Origin: a virus
DNA length: 32,192 nt
Direction: 5' to 3' (one strand)
Virus record (IMG/VR): IMGVR_UViG_3300021197_001049
Coordinates: 1-32,192 of that record
In this document: positions 23,571 through 31,200 of the stretch, piece after piece
How positions within the stretch are numbered: position 1 is the first letter of the stretch
How the letters are laid out: every line of letters starts with the position of its first letter
The notes under the pieces: generated by a model
The model's input: only the letters and a program-made list of their open reading frames with translations
Told to the model about the DNA's origin: nothing
The model's database searches: none
Translations under genes and position numbers: made by a program

Positions 23571-25304
23571 ATGGCAAACGGATACGGATCATCAAGCTCT
23601 TCAAGTTCTTCAAGAATGTCAAGCTCTCCAAGTAGTACTAGGCAGAGCGCTACAAATGCGCAAGGCGAAGCGGCTCCAGCTGGTTTTCACTACATGCCAG
23701 ATGGTAGTTTAATGTCGGACTTAGAACATGCTAGACTGTATGGAGAAAAAACTATTTATTCTTTAAGTATGGATTTTTCTGATTTGCAAGCTGAAAGTTC
23801 AGCTAGAAATTTTAGTGTAATAGGAGATAAAGGATCTAAGTTTAGCTTAGAAGTTTTAAATGAAGACAACCATTACTATAATTTTACCACAGAACGTTTT
23901 AGCTCTACAAAATACACTTTAAATGGTGAGTTAACATCCGGTTTATACGTAAGTAGCATTGTTTTTCCAACTGTAACCGATAATGATGAGTATAATATAA
24001 GTTTGATGGCTGGAGAAAACACTAAGCACTCTAATTATAGAGAGAAAAGATTTGAAGATAACTCTTTAGATGTAAACTCTAGCATAGGTTCTAACTCTTT
24101 TTTGTTAAAGAAAGTAATATACCAATATACAGATATAACTCTTACTATAGCTAATATATCTTCTACTTCAGCTATAAGTTTAACTAACACAAGTGATACC
24201 TTTACTTTACAAAGAAACAAAACTGGCTACAAAACGGCCTTTAGTATATCATGTAGTTCTGCGTCTACAGAGTCTTTTAGAATATTAAAACAACCATTTG
24301 TAGACGATATACTTTCTTTTGTTTCTTTAACAGTAGGTAGCGCTCCAGAGCTATTAAGTGGTGAGAACGAGTTTCCAGCGGTAACGGTTTCTGGTAAAAT
24401 AAACGGGGCCGTGAATAGTACTACTGTTACTTTAGACGGTTTAAGTGGAACTCCTTTAGTTGGAGATAAATTTTTTATTACTGATGGCGTGAACTCCGTG
24501 TCACCACAAATAGTAGACGCTGTTTCTGTTACAGAAGGAGCTGGAAATATAACTTCTTCTGTATCTGTTAATATTTCTAATGATAAAAGTATTCAGTTTA
24601 GTAATAGAAAAAACTACCAATGGCCGGTTAATAGTATATTAAAAATAAAACCAGGCATGATTGTTTTTGGGAACACAAACCTAATAGCAAACACAGTAGT
24701 TTCTGAATATGAAGATTCTACAACGCTTTTTGCAGATACTTCTTTAGAAAAAATTATTGTAAATAACAGGTCTGAAGCCACAAACACTAAAAACCAAATG
24801 CCAACAATTGTAAATGGGGTTGCAACTGTTCAACTTGGTAACGTTGTGTTTGACAAACAGCAACCTTTTGCGTTAGCTGGGCAAACTATAAAAATAGGTG
24901 GTTATGGTTTAAATAATGTTTTGAACATAACTGGTTACGAAATTAAGTTTAGCGACCTTAAAATAGCTTTAACTCCTATAACAACAACTACTACGGCTTC
25001 TTCTTCCGCGAGCACTAGCGTTGCTGTATCGGCTAGAGACGGTATAATAAACGGTGTCAGCACCGTTAGTGGTATAGGTATAGATTGCTTTACAGCAGTA
25101 CCAACAGTTGATAGTGGCGCAAACGCAACTGGCGCGGGCACAATAGTTCTTAGTGCCGCTCAAACTTTAGAAAGTGGTATAACTTTAGCTTTTGGCGAAG
25201 GTGGTAAGGTAGCTACTATAACTGGTAATATTGAAATTATTAAAGCTGGAGACTCTAATGCTACTGTTTATTTTGATGTAGAGAGATTCCTATCAGCTAC
25301 TTAA
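23571..25304 (+). CDS. Virion structural protein, probable tail or fibre component
   Basis: A 577-residue protein. The first about 30 residues are a Ser-rich, disordered leader (eight Ser in a row), followed by FHYMPDGSLMSDLEHARLYGE, which looks like a short docking motif. The rest is beta-rich with low charge. Two stretches (about 282-345 and 357-397) have the compact beta module seen elsewhere in the window (TVTLDGLSGTPLVGDKFFITD and SILKIKPGMIVFGN). A Thr/Ser-rich linker follows at about 468-486 (ITTTTTASSSASTSVAVSA), then a C-terminal beta domain. No membrane segment. Probably a surface-exposed virion protein. Function not known. Confidence 0.7.
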   Translation: MANGYGSSSSSSSSRMSSSPSSTRQSATNAQGEAAPAGFHYMPDGSLMSDLEHARLYGEKTIYSLSMDFSDLQAESSARNFSVIGDKGSKFSLEVLNEDNHYYNFTTERFSSTKYTLNGELTSGLYVSSIVFPTVTDNDEYNISLMAGENTKHSNYREKRFEDNSLDVNSSIGSNSFLLKKVIYQYTDITLTIANISSTSAISLTNTSDTFTLQRNKTGYKTAFSISCSSASTESFRILKQPFVDDILSFVSLTVGSAPELLSGENEFPAVTVSGKINGAVNSTTVTLDGLSGTPLVGDKFFITDGVNSVSPQIVDAVSVTEGAGNITSSVSVNISNDKSIQFSNRKNYQWPVNSILKIKPGMIVFGNTNLIANTVVSEYEDSTTLFADTSLEKIIVNNRSEATNTKNQMPTIVNGVATVQLGNVVFDKQQPFALAGQTIKIGGYGLNNVLNITGYEIKFSDLKIALTPITTTTTASSSASTSVAVSARDGIINGVSTVSGIGIDCFTAVPTVDSGANATGAGTIVLSAAQTLESGITLAFGEGGKVATITGNIEIIKAGDSNATVYFDVERFLSAT

Positions 25305-25323
25305 TAGTAAAAAAACACCTACA

Positions 25324-25358
25324 ACTGTGACTATATTATATATAAATTAAATTAAATT
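25324..25358 (+). promoter_or_regulatory. A/T-rich periodic leader of the cupin gene
   Basis: The last 27 bases before the ATG at 25359 are A or T only, with two 5-base-periodic tracts: TATTATATATA followed by AATTAAATTAAATT. Gap 25305-25358 holds no hairpin with a T-run that I can see, and no clear promoter motif. Confidence 0.35.
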
Positions 25359-25850
25359 ATGTCTAAAAACGAGTTGCAAAAAATCTTTGACAATACGCCT
25401 GCTGAATCCTATAAAGAAAAAGTAAAAAAAATTGAAGATTATTTTATTAGTATTGCCGACGGAGAAACAGTTGTTGGTGATAATACTAAGCTGGTTTATC
25501 CAGACTTTTGGAAATACAAGCATTCGTTTGCTGATGGGATTTACATAAGAGAAATGGGTATGAAGAAAGGTCAGTTAGGGTTTTCAGCAATACATAAGCA
25601 TAGTTATGGTTTCTTTTTGCTATCAGGTGTACTAGCGTCTTCAAAAGAAGACGGTGTTGAAGAGTTTATCGCTCCATGTTATATAATATCACCTAGAGGA
25701 GCTAAAAGAATAGTTTACGCAGTAGAAGACTGTGTTATAACAACAGTACATGCAAATCCAACAAACACACAGGATTTAAAAGAAATAGAAACAGCAAACG
25801 TTGTGTTCAACTGGGATGATTACGATGAATATTTAAGATCAAAAAAATGA
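25359..25850 (+). CDS. Cupin-fold protein
   Basis: A 163-residue soluble protein with a single cupin barrel. Motif 1 is at residues about 74-90 (GFSAIHKHSYGFFLLSG), with metal ligands His79 and His81 but Phe where the usual Glu lies. Motif 2 is at about 108-133 (YIISPRGAKRIVYAVED, then TTVHAN), where the P-x-G turn is present (Pro112, Gly114), and His131 could be the remaining ligand. Cupins bind metal or small ligands; here the job could be structural or enzymatic (for example sugar or metabolite modification). It lies between tail and ejection genes, which is typical of phage-borne cupins in Bacteroidetes phages. The stop overlaps a mini ORF by ATGA. Function remains unknown. Confidence 0.7.
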   Translation: MSKNELQKIFDNTPAESYKEKVKKIEDYFISIADGETVVGDNTKLVYPDFWKYKHSFADGIYIREMGMKKGQLGFSAIHKHSYGFFLLSGVLASSKEDGVEEFIAPCYIISPRGAKRIVYAVEDCVITTVHANPTNTQDLKEIETANVVFNWDDYDEYLRSKK

Positions 25851-25879
25851 AAAAAACAATTAAAATATATAAGATATGA
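25847..25879 (+). other. Ten-codon mini ORF linking cupin and ejection genes
   Basis: ATG at 25847 opens a 10-codon frame (MKKTIKIYKI) ending TGA at 25877-25879. It shares an ATGA with the cupin stop (25848-25850) and another ATGA with the next gene's ATG (25876-25878), so both ends are positioned for translational coupling. It may simply be a re-initiation bridge; no evidence for a functional peptide. Confidence 0.3.
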
Positions 25880-26568
25880 GTTTTGGTGCGATAGGAGTAG
25901 CTGCAATAGGTGGTGCCGTTTCGTTAATAAAAAACAACGCGCAACAAAACGCGGCGGAAGGAATCTATAATGATGCTGACAAGGAGAGGGAAAAACAAGA
26001 AAAACTTTTAAAAGCTCAAAAAAGAGAATATAAAGCGTTTAATTTTACAAACCCATTTGCCAACATGGAAAACACGTTTGAAGATCTAACTGTAAACCAA
26101 CAACAAGCTAACTTTCAAGCCCAACAAGGCAACCAACAAAGATCAAACATAATGAACAGTATGAGAGGTGCTGCTGGAGGATCTGGTATTGCTGGTTTAG
26201 CACAAGCTATGGCTAACCAAGGTCAAATACAAACACAAAGAATATCTGCTTCTATAGGTCAACAAGAATCTAGAAACCAAGCTTTAGCAGCCAAAGGAGC
26301 TGCAAGCATACAGCAGTTGGAAAGACAGGGCGATGAAAAAGTGCAGAACTTTAATGCCGATAGACAAGCAACTCTTTTAGGTATGCAGATGAACGAAACA
26401 GCGGGTGCTAACGCTGCTGTTCAACAAGCTCAAGCAAACCAAATGAACGCGGATATTGCTGGACAACAAATATTTGCAGATATGATGGGTACATTCGCTT
26501 CTGGTCTCGCGTCTAACCCTGAGGCGGTGGGCGGAGAAGATAAAAATATATTTACACCTAACAAATAA
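25876..26568 (+). CDS. Internal virion/ejection protein, Gln-rich
   Basis: A 230-residue protein starting with a hydrophobic Gly-Ala segment (MSFGAIGVAAIGGAVSLI, about residues 1-18). It continues with a charged helix, then FNFTNPFANMENTFEDLTVN and a long Gln/Ala-rich helical region (QANFQAQQGNQQRSNIM, IAGLAQAMANQG, RISASIGQQESRNQALAAKG). This composition (hydrophobic start, then long Gln/Ala helix) is typical of podovirus proteins ejected into the host with the genome, such as P22 gp7 or T7 gp14 by analogy. It is followed after 3 bases by the 557-aa gene. Function inferred from composition and position. Confidence 0.65.
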   Translation: MSFGAIGVAAIGGAVSLIKNNAQQNAAEGIYNDADKEREKQEKLLKAQKREYKAFNFTNPFANMENTFEDLTVNQQQANFQAQQGNQQRSNIMNSMRGAAGGSGIAGLAQAMANQGQIQTQRISASIGQQESRNQALAAKGAASIQQLERQGDEKVQNFNADRQATLLGMQMNETAGANAAVQQAQANQMNADIAGQQIFADMMGTFASGLASNPEAVGGEDKNIFTPNK

Positions 26569-26571
26569 AAC

Positions 26572-28245
26572 ATGGCATCAGATAAAAACTTAATAAATGC
26601 ATCTAAATTACTTGCTGAATCAAAAGTAGGTGTTAATGTCCCAGACATGTCTAATCAATATAAACAGACTGTTGGTATTAATAAGGGCTATATGGATATT
26701 ATTTCTAATATTGGTAAAAATATGATGCTTGAAAGAAAAAAACTAAAAGCAGGTAAGGAAAAGCAAATTGAGCAGCTAAACAAAACTATAGAAACCAACT
26801 ATAAAAACATGTATTTAAAAGGTGCTCCTCAGTCACAAGAAGTTATATTGGCAACTAGACAAGCTATAAAAAAAATACAAGCTGAGTACGAAACGCACAA
26901 TACTTATGGCGACAATGATACTCAAGAAAACGAAATAGCTAGAGTTAGACTTGAGGCTATGGCAGCAAAAGTTATACAACAAGCAACAAACTCTAGGGAG
27001 GTTATTACTTCTATAGGCAAAAGACAAAAGCTTATAAGAACCAACGATTTAGTGGATTTAGAAAGTTCTGGTTTTATTGGGTCTCTAAACAAAATGTTAG
27101 ACATGAAAAACATGGATGCTGACGACTTGGTGACAGCGACTTATAATGATAACTACGATTTAGTAATGAGCACTATAGATGAGAACGGTGCGCCTTTGTA
27201 TTCTATGACTTTTGATGAGATTAATGATAAACTACCATCTTATGATGCTGATTTACATCAGCTGTTATTAGATGATAATAAGAATGCTGGTGTTTTGGGG
27301 GCTCAAGATGGTGATAGGGAAAACCCTGTAAATGTTTACCAAGGAGATGGTTATGTAGAGAAAAGAAAACTAAATTTTTTAAGATTAATAGATGATGAAA
27401 AATCATTTAATGACTTTGCAGGTGCTAGATTAGTTGGTAGAGACTTTAGAGAAGCTATAATGTCTGATGTGAACATAACGTTTTCTACTATTGAAACTAT
27501 GGCTGCTCAATTAAACATGGACCCTACGAAGCTATTAAAAATATTAGACGCAGATGGAAGTGGTGATATAAATTATCAAAAAGATCTTGTTTCTGCAGAA
27601 GCTAAAGAAGTTTTTAAAGAAAACTTTAACAAGATATACACTGCGATAGTAAAGCCTGGCGCAGATGGTTTTAACCTTGAAACCTCAAAGGATCTACTTG
27701 CTGATTACTACGTTGATATGGAGAAGCAAAATTACGAAGTTAATTTTAACAAGGTTATAGATGAAAAAGAAGCTAAAAGAGTTGCTGACTATAAAGCAAG
27801 CCTAGGAAATACAATGCGTGGTAATCGATTGTTAAACCCTCAGGATATGGAACTCAACTATGGTGAAAATAGTGAGTTTGAAAAATCACTTAGAGGTGAG
27901 GGCGAAGCCAAAGGTAAAGACGGAATAATAACAACACCTGCAACGCTTACGTACTTTAGAATAAATGGTGAGTTTTTTGCACTAGATGCCGAAGGAAGTT
28001 ATTCAATACCAATTTCACTTGGCGAGATAAGAGCAAGGGAAGGACAAGTTGGTAGTACTGAGAAAGAAGCAGATATAGTTGTGCGTGAAGGTACTTCTGA
28101 AGACCCTAGACCTTTCGTTAGCTATGAAGCCCTAACTAAAGATGACGTAGCTAAAATATTCTCTGGTGTGCCGGGTTGGTCAGAAGGAGTATTATTGAAA
28201 TGGAATGGAAAGCAAATGATTGAGGTTAATAAAAAGAAAAAATAG
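26572..28245 (+). CDS. Internal virion protein, unknown function, with EF-hand-like loop
   Basis: A 557-residue, mainly helical, highly charged protein in the ejection gene cluster. Residues about 50-170 are predicted long helices (MMLERKKLKAGKEKQIEQLN, ARVRLEAMAAKVIQQATN). A short Asp-rich loop at residues 326-338 (DADGSGDINYQKD) resembles a calcium-binding EF-hand loop, except that position 12 is Lys rather than Glu. A C-terminal beta segment follows (TYFRINGEFFALDAEGSYSI). No membrane segment or signal peptide. By place and composition it is likely to be packaged in the virion and ejected. No named family recognised. The next gene starts 6 bases after its stop. Confidence 0.65.
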   Translation: MASDKNLINASKLLAESKVGVNVPDMSNQYKQTVGINKGYMDIISNIGKNMMLERKKLKAGKEKQIEQLNKTIETNYKNMYLKGAPQSQEVILATRQAIKKIQAEYETHNTYGDNDTQENEIARVRLEAMAAKVIQQATNSREVITSIGKRQKLIRTNDLVDLESSGFIGSLNKMLDMKNMDADDLVTATYNDNYDLVMSTIDENGAPLYSMTFDEINDKLPSYDADLHQLLLDDNKNAGVLGAQDGDRENPVNVYQGDGYVEKRKLNFLRLIDDEKSFNDFAGARLVGRDFREAIMSDVNITFSTIETMAAQLNMDPTKLLKILDADGSGDINYQKDLVSAEAKEVFKENFNKIYTAIVKPGADGFNLETSKDLLADYYVDMEKQNYEVNFNKVIDEKEAKRVADYKASLGNTMRGNRLLNPQDMELNYGENSEFEKSLRGEGEAKGKDGIITTPATLTYFRINGEFFALDAEGSYSIPISLGEIRAREGQVGSTEKEADIVVREGTSEDPRPFVSYEALTKDDVAKIFSGVPGWSEGVLLKWNGKQMIEVNKKKK

Positions 28246-28251
28246 TTCTAA

Positions 28252-31200
28252 ATGGAAAGATTCTTATACGAAGGTAAAACATATAGTGTCTCTTCAGGGT
28301 ATGCTGTTGAGTGGTTGGAAAAACATCCTGGTGCTATAAAAATATCTGCGCAAGCCAAATCTAAACCACAAAGACAAACAAGCTGGTGGAGAGGTGAAGA
28401 AGGTTGGCTTCCAGATGAGTTTCAAGCTGGCGTGCAGAGAAGTAATATAGATTTAGACACTAGCATTAAAGATAAGAATTATACAGATCAAACTGGTATT
28501 TTAAAACAAAACGCTAGTCTTTTTAGTCCTAAAGAAAAAAGCTTTGTAGATAACACTTTGGACTGGTGGCGTATAGACGCTAACGAAACTCAAGAAAAAA
28601 ATACTTTTGTTGAAGACTGGTTTGGTAAAAACCAACTTACAGATTTACTTGGAGATCAAGGTAGAATTGTTGAGAACAGTTGGAATGGATCAAAAGATAT
28701 ACAAGAATTTTTAGAAGTATACGGAAAAGATAAAGCTAGTGATTTGACAGAGGACGAGATGGCTAAGCTTTTTTTAGCTATGGAAGAACAGTCAAAAACT
28801 GGTGTTTCTGATGAAATGCTAGAGTTTACTAGAAAATTAAATAGAGATGAAAACAGTAAAACATTTAACTGGATAGACTCTTTAACAGATGGAACTTTAG
28901 CTGAAAATCCTACTTTAGCGTGGGAAGTTGCGGTATCTTCTTTTTTAGGAATGGGTACTGCACTTTGGAACAGCGAAGACGTTAGAGCTTACACGGCTAA
29001 AACTACTTTAGCAACCACTTTAGCTGGTGGAGCGATTGGTACTGCAGCTGGCTCTGTTATCCCAGGGTTGGGAAATGTTGCTGGTGGAGTTATTGGATTA
29101 AAAAGAGGTTTTTTCTCAGGTATATTCAGTGGTGTTGGTGGTTCTATAGAAACAGCAAACACTTTTGGAGAGCAGTTACGAAAGGAACTCAAAGATGCTA
29201 ACTTAGAGTGGAACGAAGAGAACGTTAAAAAGATTTTAAAAGACGAAGAAACCTTCAAAAGAATAAAACATAAAGCTTTTACAAAAGGAGCTACTGTTCA
29301 AGGTATCGACATGATAGCAAATGCTATCGCGCCTGGAATTGGTAGGCTTGGAGGTAAGGTAGTCAAAGGTTTAGGCAAGTCAACATCTACTGCTAACAGA
29401 ATCGCTGGTGCTAGTGCTGCTACTGTTGACATGGCTGGTGGTGCTGGAGGTGAGTACTTAAGTCAAAGAGCAATTGGAGAGCAAGCAACAGGCAAATCAC
29501 TTATACTTGAAGCTGTTGGTGAAATTGGTACGTCTGGACCTGCTAGTATAATTCAAGCTATAAGAAACCCAAAGAAGTATAGTTTAAACGGTAAGGACGC
29601 GTCCAAAGAAGATGTTAAATCATTTTTAAATGACGCAAACATTACAGACGAAGAGCTTATGAGTGCTGATGTGGATATACAAAATGACGTAGATTTACAA
29701 GAGCTTCTTCAAGAGCGGGAGCAAAACGCTATTATAAAAGCTCAAATTGATCCTAGAGTAAACGAGCAGGCTGATATTGATAAGATAATAGATTTACAAA
29801 AAAAATACAATAAGGTTAAAGGTGGTAAAACAGAGTCAGCTAAAAATCAGGCTTCTGAAATAAAACAACAGATAAAAGATATAGAAAACCAATACAAACC
29901 AGAAGGCGAGAAGTTTAGCTCTACATCAACTCCAGACGCTATAAAAAAACTAGAGTCTAATAAAAAAGTTATAGGCGTTTATGCTGAAAAAGTTTTTAAA
30001 GCTAAGTTAGATTTTGCTAAAAAGCATAGTAAACTCTACAATATGACTCTAGACGATAATATGTCTAAAGAACAAATAATAGCTAAATATGGAAAGGCAG
30101 CTGGAGAGTCTAACGGATTTGTAGACCCTAAGACTAATACTATAATTATAAATACTGATGTCGCTAAGACAAAGGGTATAGAAGGAGGTAATGTTGGTAA
30201 TCACGAGCTATTACACGGTATAATAAAAGCTAGTAATATTGAAATAAAACAAGAAACTATTAATTCTTTTTTAAAAAATATAGGTTCTGCTAATGCTGCT
30301 GTTATTCAAAAAAGAATAGACGAAAACCAAGACGTGTACACGGAACAGTATATGAATGACAATCGAGACGAGTACTTTACTATTTTTTCTGATGCTATAG
30401 AAAACGGAGATATAAAGTTTGACGAGGGCGTTTTTACTCTAGTTAAGGATTCTATTAGAAGACTATTTGCTCAGTTAGGTTATTCAAACGTTAATTTTGA
30501 CAATGCTGAAAGCGCTTATAATTTTTTAAAGGATTACAATAGAAGTATTCACAAAGGGGCTTTAAGCCGAGGCGCAATAAAAGCAACAAAAGGTGATGCT
30601 AATTTTAGCAATACAGTGTCTTCACAATCAAAATCTCAAGCTGCTGAATCTGTAAACGAAATAGAACAAGGTTTAAAAGATAAATTAAAAGCAGATAACC
30701 AAGAATACACTAAAGATCAGTTTTTATATAGCGAAGAATTTGATGATATATATAGATCTATAAAAGAAAGTAATGGAGCTATAAACAACTACATTTTAAG
30801 TCTTGGCTTAGGAGATAAAAAAACAAAAAAAGTTATACAATACGCTTCTGATAGATTAAAAGGTTATAACCCACAAGAAAAAAGAAAAACTGATAGCAAA
30901 GAAGCTGTAACAGTTGGCGAACGTGTTATGTCTGATATAATGTATGCTAAATTAGACGCAGATAAATCTTTAGCTATAGAAAGTAAAAAAGAAGGTAAAA
31001 CACTAAGGATAGACGCCGCTAAACGAACTCAAGAAGGTGAATCAACCTTTGACCTAGAAGACACTGGGGTTGATGCTAGGTTAGAGGCTCTTGAAACAGA
31101 AAACCTGTCTCCAGCTGCTCGTGCGAAAAAGAGAGCTGATAAAGCTAAAGGAAAACAAGTAAAAGAATCTGAGTTTAGAAACAAAGTTGGTTTCAAAACT

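Noticed and set aside
25305-25358. Terminator after the 577-aa gene
   Set aside because: The gap is A/T-rich with only weak pairing possible and no stem plus T-run.
28989-29258. Reverse-strand 89-aa frame in the giant protein region
   Set aside because: Pro/Ala-rich complement of a Gly/Ala-rich coding stretch; the + strand frame is open across 3.9 kb.
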